Made by a program: the position numbers and the translations under genes. The notes below the pieces were generated by a model that ran no database searches, had not been told where the DNA came from, and worked only from the letters and a program-made list of their open reading frames with translations. A DNA stretch of 64,000 bases from Hymenobacter tibetensis (lineage in GTDB: Bacteria; Bacteroidota; Bacteroidia; Cytophagales; Hymenobacteraceae): the NCBI RefSeq assembly GCF_022827545.1, contig NZ_CP094669.1:3004001-3068000 (forward strand), read 5' to 3'. Shown here piece by piece: positions 45,043-53,824 of this stretch (positions within the stretch are counted from its first letter, which is position 1; the number at the start of each line of letters is the position of its first letter).

Positions 45043-45420
45043 TTATTTCACTACTAAGCTACCGCGCAGCATGCCCATACCGCAGGTGAAAGCATACGTG
45101 CCGACTTTTTCGGGCAGTAGTTCCACCAGCGTCGTTTTGAAGGCCGGCAGTTCGCGGCGGACGCTGAAGTCGGGAAACAGCACTTCCTCGGAGCAGCTAT
45201 TTTCTTCGTCGCGGTAGAAGTGTAGCTGCACGGGCTTGCCACACTCCACCTCTATGACGTCGGGCGTGTAGCCGCCTTTCACATTGATGGCCACTTCTTG
45301 CACGCCACCGGAAGAGGAGACGGCGCTAACCACTTGCCGAGTGGAAAAGAAGAAGTACCAGACCACAAAGGCTGCCAACGCGAGGCCCGCCAGGGTAACG
45401 ATAATTTCGGGAGCATCCAT
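45043..45420 (-). CDS. membrane-anchored cupredoxin-domain protein
   Basis: A 125-residue protein with one N-terminal transmembrane helix (VTLAGLALAAFVVWYFFF) and a cupredoxin-like domain: VAINVKGGYTPDVIEVECGKP, LHFYRDEENSCSEEVLFPDF and a C-terminal GTYAFTCGMGMLRGSLVV. His67, Cys76, Cys113 and Met115/117 are plausible copper ligands. It would bind copper on the periplasmic side. It sits between copA (14 bp gap) and the AraC/HMA regulator and is cotranscribed with both. Confidence 0.88.
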   Translation of the reverse strand: MDAPEIIVTLAGLALAAFVVWYFFFSTRQVVSAVSSSGGVQEVAINVKGGYTPDVIEVECGKPVQLHFYRDEENSCSEEVLFPDFSVRRELPAFKTTLVELLPEKVGTYAFTCGMGMLRGSLVVK

Positions 45421-45434
45421 AGCGGTGAGGGTGA

Positions 45435-47702
45435 TTAGCGGTGAGAAAACGAACGCAGACGCAGCGAGTTGGTAAGCACCGACACCGAGCTTAACGCCAT
45501 GGCTCCGGCTGCCAGCATGGGCGAAAGTAGGATGCCGAAGAACGGATACAGCAGCCCAGCGGCCACGGGAATGCCCAGCGTGTTGTAGATAAAAGCGAAA
45601 AACAGGTTTTGCTTGATGGTACGAATCGTTTGGCGCGACAGCTCAATGGCCGTAACTACCCCGCTCAGATCAGAGCGCATCAGGGTGATGCCGGCGGCTT
45701 CCATGGCGACGTCGGTACCAGCGCCCATGGCTAACCCGATATCGGCCTGGGCCAGCGCGGGTGCATCGTTGATACCGTCGCCGACCATGGCGACGGTGCG
45801 ACCCTCGGCTTGCAGCTCTTTCACTTTGCTGGCTTTGTCTTGGGGCAGCACCTCCGCGAAGTAGCGCTTAATCCCGACCTGGCCGGCCACCTGGGCGGCA
45901 GTTTGCGGGTTGTCGCCGGTCATCATGACCACTTCAATACCCATGGCTTGCAACCGCTGGATGGCCGCCGCAGAGCTTTCGCGCACCGTATCGGCCACCC
46001 CTATCAGACCGGCGGCCTGACCTTCGGTAGCCACGTAAAGCACGGTTTTAGCTTGCGCCAACAACTGTTGCGCCTGCTGTTCTAGCGCTGGCGTTAGGCG
46101 CACGCCGGCTTCGTTCAGCAAGCGCAAGTTGCCAACAAGTACAGCTTGCCCGCTAATGGTAGCAACCGCTCCTTTGCCTTCCACCGCCCGGAACGCAGTA
46201 GCTGGCAGAGCGGCCACTTGCTGGGTCTCAGCATAACGCACTACGGCTTCCGCCAGCGGGTGCTCCGATTGACGCTCAACGGCTGCTACCAGTTCTAGTA
46301 GCGCAGTGGCATCCTGACCGGCCGCGGGCACGAAATCCGTTACGGCTGGCTCGCCACGGGTGATGGTGCCGGTTTTGTCTAGCAGCACCGTGTTCACCTG
46401 ATGCGCCTTTTCCAAGGCTTCCGCATTCCGAATTAACACGCCGTGCTCGGCTCCCTTGCCGGTAGCTACCATGATAGCCGTGGGCGTGGCCAGACCAAGC
46501 GCACACGGACAGGCAATGATGAGTACGGCCACGAAATTGACCAGCGCCAACGGCAAGCGCGCCTCCACTGGCGCCAAATCGAACCAAACCACGAACGTCA
46601 GGATAGCAATAACTACCACCGTGGGCACGAAGATGGCGCTTACCTTGTCGGCCAGGCGTTGGATGGGGGCGCGGCTACCTTGGGCGTCCTCTACCAGCTT
46701 CACAATCTGGGCAAGCATGGTATCGGCCCCCACTTTGGTGACTTGAAAACGAAAGGAACCCGTTTTATTGAGGGTGGCTCCGAACACCGCGTCGCCGGGT
46801 TTCTTGTCCACGGGCAGGCTCTCCCCCGTGAGCATGGCCTCGTCTACGGCCGAGTGCCCTTCCGTAACGAGGCCATCGGTGGCTACTTTCTCGCCGGGGC
46901 GCACCACTATCAGGTCGCCTAGCTGTACCTGTTCGATGGGCACATCCACTTCCTGACCGCCGGGGCGCACGACGCAGGCTGTTTTGGCCTGCAACCCTAT
47001 TAGCGCCCGGATAGCGGCCGAAGTCTGGGTCTTAGCCCGCAGCTCCAGCACTTTACCCAGCAGAATCAGGGCAATAATGGTGGCGGTGGTGTCATAATAC
47101 ACTTCGGGCATGATGCCGCGGCGCATAAAGAAACCAGGCACGATGGTGGCCGCGAGGCTATACAGAAAAGCTGCGCCAGTGCCTACCGCAATAAGCGTGT
47201 CCATGTTGGCGGCCCGGTGCTTGAAGCCATTCCAGGCCGAGCTATAAAACTCCCGGCCGCTGTAGAACAGCACGGGCAGGGTAAGCAGCAACAAGCTGTA
47301 GTTGAGCCACTGCATGTTGACCTGTTGCATCAGCGCGGGCCACAGCATCAGCATGCTCAGCGGCATAATCAGGAGGGCCAAGCCCGCGGCCACCCAGAAG
47401 CGCTGCTTGAGCTTCAGATAGGCCAGGGCTTTCTGACGGTCGATTTCTGCGTTGCGCTCGGCCGCGCTAGTATCGGGAACACGCTCTATCACGCCATAAC
47501 CGGCGTTTACCACGGCTTCTTTTAGGGAAGTGGGGCTGGCTTGCGTAGGTACATAGTCTATAGTGGCTTTTTCGGTGGCGAAATTGACCACGGCCCGTTG
47601 TACGCCGGGGGTGCGGGTCAACGATTTTTCCACGAAGGCCGCGCACGAAGCGCAGGTCATGCCTTCAATATCGAGGGTTTCGGTTTTCGTAGTAGGTTCC
47701 AT
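45435..47702 (-). CDS. copA: Cu(I)-exporting P1B-type ATPase
   Basis: A 755-residue copper-transporting ATPase. One N-terminal HMA domain has EGMTCASC (about 14-20). The actuator TGE loop is [17 protein letters not shown]. The transmembrane metal site is CPC in [11 protein letters not shown]. The phosphorylation motif is [13 protein letters not shown], the nucleotide-binding His is in [10 protein letters not shown], and the hinge is [12 protein letters not shown]. The last helices carry YN and MxxSS, the Cu(I) set. It pumps Cu(I) from cytoplasm to periplasm. It leads a three-gene minus-strand operon with the cupredoxin and AraC/HMA genes. Confidence 0.96.
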   Translation of the reverse strand: MEPTTKTETLDIEGMTCASCAAFVEKSLTRTPGVQRAVVNFATEKATIDYVPTQASPTSLKEAVVNAGYGVIERVPDTSAAERNAEIDRQKALAYLKLKQRFWVAAGLALLIMPLSMLMLWPALMQQVNMQWLNYSLLLLTLPVLFYSGREFYSSAWNGFKHRAANMDTLIAVGTGAAFLYSLAATIVPGFFMRRGIMPEVYYDTTATIIALILLGKVLELRAKTQTSAAIRALIGLQAKTACVVRPGGQEVDVPIEQVQLGDLIVVRPGEKVATDGLVTEGHSAVDEAMLTGESLPVDKKPGDAVFGATLNKTGSFRFQVTKVGADTMLAQIVKLVEDAQGSRAPIQRLADKVSAIFVPTVVVIAILTFVVWFDLAPVEARLPLALVNFVAVLIIACPCALGLATPTAIMVATGKGAEHGVLIRNAEALEKAHQVNTVLLDKTGTITRGEPAVTDFVPAAGQDATALLELVAAVERQSEHPLAEAVVRYAETQQVAALPATAFRAVEGKGAVATISGQAVLVGNLRLLNEAGVRLTPALEQQAQQLLAQAKTVLYVATEGQAAGLIGVADTVRESSAAAIQRLQAMGIEVVMMTGDNPQTAAQVAGQVGIKRYFAEVLPQDKASKVKELQAEGRTVAMVGDGINDAPALAQADIGLAMGAGTDVAMEAAGITLMRSDLSGVVTAIELSRQTIRTIKQNLFFAFIYNTLGIPVAAGLLYPFFGILLSPMLAAGAMALSSVSVLTNSLRLRSFSHR

Positions 47703-48082
47703 GATGGGATAGCAACAAAGTAGAGTTCCGGCACCTACTCCTATGATAAATCGGGGCGCGGAATTACACTACAAAGGAACGGCTGGCTGGGGCACGAGTT
47801 GGTACGGAATCTTTCGGAAATCTTGCATAATTAGCACGCCAGCTACCAGCCAGCAGCTTATAAAATACTGCCGCTAGCTGGCATAATTTTGCGCTTCCCG
47901 ATGCGCAAAAACTAGTCGCAGCTACTCAGAAACCGACGTTAAAGTGATAATCAGTGCGGTTTTCCAGTATACTTCCAGACAGGCACCCCGCGTTGGAAAC
48001 TCTTTCTTTGAAAACTTAGTAGAGGCTGTAGCTCTTCTATTTCTTTGGAGAAGCCTACTTTTGCGCCTACTTACCGCACACC
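47703..48082. promoter_or_regulatory. divergent control region between copA and the plus-strand metal genes
   Basis: This 380-bp gene-free stretch contains GCCAGCTA (47838-47845) inverted at 47875-47882, a repeated GCATAATT (47825-47832 and 47881-47888), a perfect TTTTGCGC / GCGCAAAA dyad with 8-nt loop (47887-47910), and -7-like motifs TAATTTTG at 47884 and TACTTTTG at 48056. The overlap of dyads with the first -7 motif suggests an operator. None is proven. Confidence 0.4.
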
Positions 48083-48556
48083 ATGTTTCGTAGTCTGTTC
48101 CTTTTCCGACGCTTGCTGGCGACGTCCTTCCTGGTCGTCTTCGTCAACGTGTTCGTGGGACAGTGCTGGTGTGCGAGCCTAGCTTCGGCTGCTACGCCTT
48201 CAGGGGCCGTGGCCAAGTCGGTAGCGCCAACGAAGAGCGCCCATGCGGGGTGCCATGGCATGGCTTCCAAGAAAGCGCAGCACAAAGCCCGGCACGCGCA
48301 GAAGCCCTGCCACTCGACCCGGAAGCATGACTGCTGCAAAGACAAGTCGGCATCCCTGCTCTCGTCGCTGACGGCACCCGCGGGGAAGCACCTCTTCACT
48401 CCGGCCCCGGCCTTGCTGCCGGCTGGCACCGAGTTCTTTTTCCGGCCCGCAACGGGCCATTGGGACCGTACGGGCGTGGTTATGCTGGTGCTCCGCGAGC
48501 ATCTGCCGCCCAAAATCCCGGACATTCGCATTTTTATTCAGTCCCTGACGGTCTGA
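48083..48556 (+). CDS. Cys/His-rich exported protein of the copper island
   Basis: A 157-residue protein with a signal or anchor helix (LLATSFLVVFVNVFVGQCW, about 11-29). It is followed by a metal-ligand-rich middle part: HAGCHGMASKK, HKARHAQKPCHSTRKHDCCK, giving several Cys and His within about 40 residues. The C-terminus ends PPKIPDIRIFIQSLTV, which I recall from Bacteroidota proteins near Cus-type genes. The likely role is periplasmic metal binding or sensing. The family is not named with confidence. It is the first plus-strand gene of the island. Confidence 0.72.
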   Translation: MFRSLFLFRRLLATSFLVVFVNVFVGQCWCASLASAATPSGAVAKSVAPTKSAHAGCHGMASKKAQHKARHAQKPCHSTRKHDCCKDKSASLLSSLTAPAGKHLFTPAPALLPAGTEFFFRPATGHWDRTGVVMLVLREHLPPKIPDIRIFIQSLTV

Positions 48557-48864
48557 TGGTTATCACGCGCTGAGGCTCGCCCCGGCATAGCTGTGCTATG
48601 TCTGGGGTGGGCCTTTGCTTTTGCGTGTCCGCTTGGCGCCTTGGTCGCGCCTCCCCCACTTTTCCTGGTTTTCTCTTTCCACGAAGCAGGTCAGTTGGCG
48701 ACGCCGCTGGTTGGTTTCCGCACCTAGTTGCTGTGGGCTCTGCTACGCACTTCGCGTGGGTTAGCTGGCGTGCCAGCCTTGTACCCAGACTTGCTAGCGC
48801 CACGCGCAGCAAAGTGCTAGGCGGCTGCACGCTTCCTTGGATATTCATTCCCCACTTCTGTTTT
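48557..48864. other. 308-bp gap, hairpin but no gene
   Basis: Apart from the hairpin at 48573-48614, no coding frame was recognised. The lipoprotein frame is open back to 48598 but reads unlike its neighbours before ATG 48865. Confidence 0.5.
48573..48616 (+). terminator. GC-rich hairpin after the Cys/His-rich gene
   Basis: AGGCTCGCCCC and GGCATAGC (48573-48591) pair with GCTATG and the G-rich stretch to 48614, with one bulge, loop TGT and T-rich sequence behind. It may terminate or attenuate read-through into the HMBD lipoprotein. Confidence 0.55.
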
Positions 48865-49812
48865 ATGTACCGCATTTCCGTTTTCGTGCTGGCCCTTGCC
48901 AGCTTGTTTGCCACCGCTAGCTGCTCCTCGGATTCCGCTTCGAGCAGCGCCACCAACACCGTCACGACGCCCACCGAAGGGCCCGCTGAGGGCACCGCCG
49001 ACCACGCCGGAGGCCACATTTACTCCTGCCCCATGCACCCCGAAGTGACCAGCACCAAAGCCGGTGACAAGTGCCCCAAGTGCGGCATGAACCTGGAGCA
49101 TACCGACAAAGTCCTGAACGGCAAGTCGTATAGCATGAAGCTGGTGCCCACCCCTACGCAGCTCACCGCAGGCCAACCCGCCACGCTGGCATTCACACCC
49201 CAAGAAACCGGCAACGAAGCCGCGCCGGTGCCGCTGGCTGTGGTGCACGAAAAGAAAATCCACCTCATCATCGTCAGCAAAGACCTCGGGCAGTTCTACC
49301 ATGAGCACCCCGAGTACACTGCCCAAGGCGACTACAAGGTGCAATACACCTTCCCAAAAGGCGGCGAGTACGTGCTGTTTCAGGATTACACGCCGGCTGG
49401 CGCTGGCCATCAGTTAGGCCGCCAGCCCATCACGGTAAAGGGCACGGCCTACACGCCCGTCAAGTTCAAGAACGACGACATGCAGTGGGACCAGGACGGC
49501 TACCAGGCCACCCTCTCGTTCGATAAAGCCCTGACCGTAGGCCAGCCGCTGGGCATGAAAATCAACATCACTAAGGGCGGGCAACCCGTTACCGACCTCG
49601 ACAACTACCTCGGCGCCTTAGGTCACGTGGTGGTCATCAGCGAAGACACCGAGCAGTACCTGCACGTGCACCCCAACGAGCAGGCCGACAAGGGCCCTAG
49701 TATCGGCTTCAACACCAATTTCGAGAAGCCCGGTCTCTACCGCGTGTTCCTGCAGTTCAACCACGGTGGCAAGATTCACACCGGCGACTTCACTATCAAC
49801 GTGAAGGCCTAG
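48865..49812 (+). CDS. heavy-metal-binding lipoprotein (HMBD domain)
   Basis: A 315-residue lipoprotein: MYRISVFVLALASLFATASC with lipid Cys 20. An HMBD domain follows at about 53-80: YSCPMHPEVTS, GDKCPKCGMNLEH, with four clear ligands (C55, H58, C70, C73 and nearby Met). The rest (about 90-315) is a beta-rich domain with LAVVHEKKIHLIIVSKDLGQ, YHEHPEY and a second half GHVVVISEDTEQYLHVHPNE, so it also carries several His. It should buffer or hand over copper in the envelope. ATG 48865 is chosen at the signal peptide. Confidence 0.9.
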   Translation: MYRISVFVLALASLFATASCSSDSASSSATNTVTTPTEGPAEGTADHAGGHIYSCPMHPEVTSTKAGDKCPKCGMNLEHTDKVLNGKSYSMKLVPTPTQLTAGQPATLAFTPQETGNEAAPVPLAVVHEKKIHLIIVSKDLGQFYHEHPEYTAQGDYKVQYTFPKGGEYVLFQDYTPAGAGHQLGRQPITVKGTAYTPVKFKNDDMQWDQDGYQATLSFDKALTVGQPLGMKINITKGGQPVTDLDNYLGALGHVVVISEDTEQYLHVHPNEQADKGPSIGFNTNFEKPGLYRVFLQFNHGGKIHTGDFTINVKA

Positions 49813-49863
49813 CCAGCCGGCGCAACGCCTTCCCTCTTTCACCTCTACTTCCTCGCAATTCCA

Positions 49864-50583
49864 ATGAAAGCCTTGTCTTTTATCCTCGCTGCCCTTAGCT
49901 CAGGCGGGCTGCTGCTTGCCAGTTGCAACAACGAAAAAGCACCTGCTACCACTGCCACAAGTGAAGTACCTGCCGCCGATACCGCAGCTTCCGGCACCAT
50001 GGCTGGCATGGACCACTCGGCTATGAGCCACGGCGCGGCGGCTAGTACCTCGCCCCTAGTGGCTTCTATGAACGAGATGATGGCCAAGATGGAGGCTGTC
50101 AAGATGATGGGCAACACCGACCACGATTTTGCCCACCATATGCTCGAACACCACCGGGGCGCGGTGGCCATGGCCGATATCGAGCTGCGCGACGGCAAGG
50201 ATGCCACTATGCGCCAAATGGCCTCAACGATAAAAGCCAATCAGCAACAGGAAATTGGGGCGCTGGAAGCCGTAGCTACCCGCCTTGACAACGCCCCCAC
50301 CAACTACAATCCTCAGAACCCCAACGACCCGTTCACGGCCCAGATGAAAGCCTCCATGGACGACATGATGAAGAACATGCCCACTACAGTAGCGGACCCC
50401 GACATGAACTTCAACATGCTCATGACCGTGCACCACCAGAGTGCCGTGGACATGGCTCAGGCAGAGCTAGTGCACGGCCGCGACACCAAGCTCAAGGCTA
50501 TGGCCCTGAAGATGGTGGAGGAACAGCAGAAAGAAATCAGTGCTTTCAAAGCCTGGCACGCCCAAAACGCGTCGAAGATGTAA
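49864..50583 (+). CDS. DUF305-domain lipoprotein
   Basis: A 239-residue lipoprotein: MKALSFILAALSSGGLLLASC with Cys 21. Two DUF305-type halves are visible. The first has DHDFAHHMLEHHRGAVAMADIEL (about 92-114) and the second MNFNMLMTVHHQSAVDMAQAEL (about 178-200). The DUF305 family is helical and related to ferritin-like proteins. Many members are encoded in copper and silver loci. A Met/His-rich N-terminal stretch (MAGMDHSAMSHG) is also present. A role in copper binding or reduction is inferred. It lies between the HMBD lipoprotein and the efflux genes. Confidence 0.9.
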   Translation: MKALSFILAALSSGGLLLASCNNEKAPATTATSEVPAADTAASGTMAGMDHSAMSHGAAASTSPLVASMNEMMAKMEAVKMMGNTDHDFAHHMLEHHRGAVAMADIELRDGKDATMRQMASTIKANQQQEIGALEAVATRLDNAPTNYNPQNPNDPFTAQMKASMDDMMKNMPTTVADPDMNFNMLMTVHHQSAVDMAQAELVHGRDTKLKAMALKMVEEQQKEISAFKAWHAQNASKM

Positions 50584-50740
50584 GCCGAGGAGTTCCCGCG
50601 GCAGCATCTGTGGCGGGAGCTTACGTGAAAGGCGCAGGCGGCATTCCCTGTTGTTGGATGTGGCAGCTCCGAGCCAGCCGCACCGTAGAACGGCAGCCAC
50701 CACGGGTGGCGAACCGGTAGCGAATTACTAAACTGAGTGT

Positions 50741-51985
50741 ATGAAGGACCTTGAAATACAAGGATTTGGTAGGGTATGGTTTCTCGTGCTGGCACTCCTC
50801 GGAGCCACGCTGGCACCTGTACGGGCGCAAACCACCGTTCGCCTGGACAGTGCCGAAGCCCAGGCGTTGCGGCGGCACCCGCGCCTACGACAGTCCGACC
50901 AGGAACTAGCCGAGCAACGCGCCCTCAAGCGGGGCTCGTTTGCGCCTGCCAATCCGGACTTCCTGTTTTCGGCTCCTACGGGGGAGCGGTGGGCCCCGGG
51001 CGTAGTACAAACCATCGACCTGCCCAACGTGTATCGGCGGCAGGCCCAGGTGGCACAGGCCGGTATCACGCTGGCCGAGCGCAACCGCGAGGTAAGCCGT
51101 GCCAGCGTCCTGCGCGACACGCGGTTAGCGTATTTGAGTTTGCAATTCACCGAAGCGCAAGTGCGCCAACTCGCCTACCAGGATAGCCTCTACCAAGCGT
51201 TGCGGCTAGCCACGGAGCGGCTGTTTGCGGCCGGCGAAGTCACCTCCCTGCAGCGCATCAGCACCGACGCGGAAGCCCGCCAGATTACGGTGCAGCGGCA
51301 ACAAGCTGTAGCCGACCAGCAAGCCGCTCAGCGCCGACTGGGCCTGCTACTGGGTACGCCCACCGCGGGCCTGGTCACCAGCACCGATCTGCGCCAGACG
51401 GGCCCTGTGCTGGCTCAAACCGGGGCCGCGCTGCTGGGCAGCCTTCCGGCCGAGGACAGCAGCGCCCTGGTACGCAGCCCAGCTTTGGCCTACGCCACTC
51501 AGAATGTGGAGCTTAGCCAGTCCGGCATTAGCTTGGTGCGGGCCCGGCGCACCCCAGCCCTCACGGTGGGCTACCAGAACCAGGCCTACGAAAACTCGGT
51601 GGTGAAGTACCGCTTTCAGTTTGGGGTATCGTTGCCCATTTGGTTTTGGACCTACCGCTCGCAGCTGCAAGCGGCTACGGCCCGCTCGGAAGCCGCTGGC
51701 TACCAGCTGCAAACCCAGCGGCTGGAGCTAAGCACCCAGTACCAGCAGGCGCTGGCCGACACGCGCAAATTCTCGTCTTCGCTTACTTACTACGAGCAGA
51801 CGGGAGTGCCCCAGGCCGCGGCCATTATCAGCCAATCCCAACGGCTGTTTCGGGCCGGGGAAATCAGCTACCTGGTGTTGATTCAGAGTTTGAACCAGGC
51901 CTTTACCATCCAGAATACCTACCTGACCACCATCCGCGACTATCGGCAGGCCCTGGTGGAACTTAACTACCTGCGGGGCGAATAA
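50741..51985 (+). CDS. TolC-family outer-membrane efflux protein (CusC/CzcC-like)
   Basis: A 414-residue protein with a signal peptide ending at about residue 30 (APVRAQ). It has the long alpha-helical hairpins of TolC-type channels: LDSAEAQALRRHPRLRQSDQ, LRDTRLAYLSLQFTEAQVRQ and a second repeat FRAGEISYLVLIQSLNQAF, with VGYQNQAYENSVVKYRFQFG between. It should form the outer-membrane exit duct for the CusBA pump. It overlaps nothing but is followed after 1 bp by the next gene, which implies cotranscription. Confidence 0.92.
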   Translation: MKDLEIQGFGRVWFLVLALLGATLAPVRAQTTVRLDSAEAQALRRHPRLRQSDQELAEQRALKRGSFAPANPDFLFSAPTGERWAPGVVQTIDLPNVYRRQAQVAQAGITLAERNREVSRASVLRDTRLAYLSLQFTEAQVRQLAYQDSLYQALRLATERLFAAGEVTSLQRISTDAEARQITVQRQQAVADQQAAQRRLGLLLGTPTAGLVTSTDLRQTGPVLAQTGAALLGSLPAEDSSALVRSPALAYATQNVELSQSGISLVRARRTPALTVGYQNQAYENSVVKYRFQFGVSLPIWFWTYRSQLQAATARSEAAGYQLQTQRLELSTQYQQALADTRKFSSSLTYYEQTGVPQAAAIISQSQRLFRAGEISYLVLIQSLNQAFTIQNTYLTTIRDYRQALVELNYLRGE

Positions 51986-51986
51986 T

Positions 51987-52592
51987 ATGAAACAGCTCGT
52001 AATGCTACTGCTGGGCTTGCTGCTCGCCGGCAACGCCCACGCCCACGGCGGCGAAGACCACGGTGCCGGGGCCCAAGCCGCCACTCCGGCGGGGGCCACC
52101 TCTTTCTCGGTGGCGGCGCTATCCGAACAGTTCGAAGTGCTTTTGCGCTACGAGCCGCTAACCGCCGGCCAACCCGCCGACCTGCGCCTGTTCGTTTCAG
52201 ACTACGCCACCAACGCGCCCATCAAAGGCGCCAAGCTGACCTTAACCAACCCGGAAGACGCCACCCTTAAATGGGCAGTAATTGAGCAGGAACCGGGCAT
52301 GTATCTGGCGGAAGGCGAGTTTCCAGTGAACAAGCCCTACAGCTTCGCCCTCAACATAATAGCCGGCGAAAAGGCCGATTTACTGCTACTGGAAGGCATC
52401 AAGGTGGGCGAAAAGCTGCCGGTAGCGGCCACTCCGCCCACTGCTCCCTCTGTGTTTTCCTGGAAAATACTGCTGGCCCTGGTAGGCGCTTTTGCTCTTG
52501 GCATGGCCCTTACCGCCCTGTTGCTGTGGCGCCGACGCCCTCAGCCGCCCGTTTCCACGCCTACTCCTCTTGTGTATGAAAAGCAAGCATAA
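51987..52592 (+). CDS. His-containing accessory membrane protein of the efflux operon
   Basis: A 201-residue protein with a signal peptide (MKQLVMLLLGLLLAGNAHA), then HGGEDHGAG, a small beta-sandwich (about 40-135, PLTAGQPADLRLFVSDYATN, GAKLTLTNPEDAT), and one C-terminal transmembrane helix (WKILLALVGAFALGMALTALLLW). It resembles FixH/YtkA-like domains often inserted in Cus-type operons. The partner adaptor carries a similar GEDH motif. Function is not known, possibly copper handover to the adaptor. It starts 1 bp after the TolC gene and overlaps the adaptor by 17 bp. Confidence 0.8.
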   Translation: MKQLVMLLLGLLLAGNAHAHGGEDHGAGAQAATPAGATSFSVAALSEQFEVLLRYEPLTAGQPADLRLFVSDYATNAPIKGAKLTLTNPEDATLKWAVIEQEPGMYLAEGEFPVNKPYSFALNIIAGEKADLLLLEGIKVGEKLPVAATPPTAPSVFSWKILLALVGAFALGMALTALLLWRRRPQPPVSTPTPLVYEKQA

Positions 52593-53721
52593 ATTCCTAG
52601 CGGCTACGGCCGCGGCCGGGCTGGTGCTGGCGGTGTTGCTGCCGCCCCCGGCCCCGGTATTGGGCCACGACGGTGAAGACCACAGCGGCCAAGCGCAAGC
52701 CAACACCGGGCAGGCCCTCGCCAACGAGGTGGTGCTGCCCAAGGAAAGCCAGTTTCTATTTGAAGTGCGCACCAGTCTGGCCAGCTACTCGAACACCTAC
52801 AGCCGCGCCACACTTTACGGCACCGTATCAGCAGCGGCAGGCGGCGAAGGCCGTATTGTGGTGCCTCAAACCGGCCGCCTTGTTCGCTTGGCCGCCCGGG
52901 TCGGGCAGCCGGTACGGGCCGGGCAGACCCTGGCCGTTCTCGAGCAAACCCTGGATGCCACCCAGCAAATCGGCCTCAGCACCGAGCGGGCCAACGCTCA
53001 GGCCGAGCTGCGGGCCGCTCAGCAAGACTATGCCCGCCTGCAAAGCATTGCCGACATTGCCGCCCACAAAGATGTAGTAGCCGCCGAGCTTCGCCTGCGC
53101 CAAGCCCGCCAGAATGCGGCCATCCTCAACGGGCAGGCCCAACAGCGGCGCGTCAGCATCACGTCGCCCATTAGCGGCACCGTAGACGTGTTCAGTTTGG
53201 CGGTGGGCCAGCAGGTCAATCAGGGCGAGGAGCTGTTCCGCGTGCTTAATCCCGGCAAGCTGCGGGTGGAAGCCCAGGTATTCACCCAAGACCTGGCGAA
53301 AATCACCCCCGATGCGCAGTTTCAAGTGGAGGGGTTGCAGGGCCAGGCGGGCGTACCGGCGCGGTTGGTGGTATTCAGCAATGCCATCAACCCCGTCAAC
53401 CAAGCCCGCCAGCTGGTTTTGGAGTTGGATGGCACCGCCGGCAGCGCCTACCGCGCGGGCCAGGCGGTGAACGTGCAGGTGGTAGGCCAGAGTGGCGGGG
53501 GCCAGAAGCAACTAGTGGTGCCCACCACGGCCCTAACCGACCTGAACGGCAAGCCTGCAGTGTTCGTGCACACCACGCCCGAGCACTTCAACATTCGCTA
53601 CGTGCAGCCCGGCGCCGTTAGTGGCGAGCAAACGGTGCTGCTACAGGGCGAGGTAAACGAAAACGACCGGGTGGTGACCAACGGCACCTACCAGCTCAAA
53701 TCCATCTACCTCAACCAATAG
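52576..53721 (+). CDS. RND periplasmic adaptor (CusB-like)
   Basis: A 381-residue membrane-fusion protein. A signal or lipid-poor anchor (AATAAAGLVLAVLLPPPAPVLG) precedes HDGEDHSG. The lipoyl hairpin appears in GRIVVPQTGRLVRLAARVGQPVRAGQ, and the second half in RRVSITSPISGTVDVFSLAVG. An alpha-helical hairpin (ANAQAELRAAQQDYARLQ) lies between. The membrane-proximal domain has LVVPTTALTDLNGKPAVFV. It links the RND pump to the TolC channel. It overlaps the preceding gene by 17 bp, so the two are probably coupled. Confidence 0.93.
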   Translation: MKSKHKFLAATAAAGLVLAVLLPPPAPVLGHDGEDHSGQAQANTGQALANEVVLPKESQFLFEVRTSLASYSNTYSRATLYGTVSAAAGGEGRIVVPQTGRLVRLAARVGQPVRAGQTLAVLEQTLDATQQIGLSTERANAQAELRAAQQDYARLQSIADIAAHKDVVAAELRLRQARQNAAILNGQAQQRRVSITSPISGTVDVFSLAVGQQVNQGEELFRVLNPGKLRVEAQVFTQDLAKITPDAQFQVEGLQGQAGVPARLVVFSNAINPVNQARQLVLELDGTAGSAYRAGQAVNVQVVGQSGGGQKQLVVPTTALTDLNGKPAVFVHTTPEHFNIRYVQPGAVSGEQTVLLQGEVNENDRVVTNGTYQLKSIYLNQ

Positions 53722-53824
53722 CCTCTGCACGGTGCCTTGCTGCCCTTGGTGCCACCTCCTCCCAACTGAACCACGCTGACGCTGCCCCTGCAGCCCATCC
53801 AGTGGATCGTTGAAAGCTTCCTTT

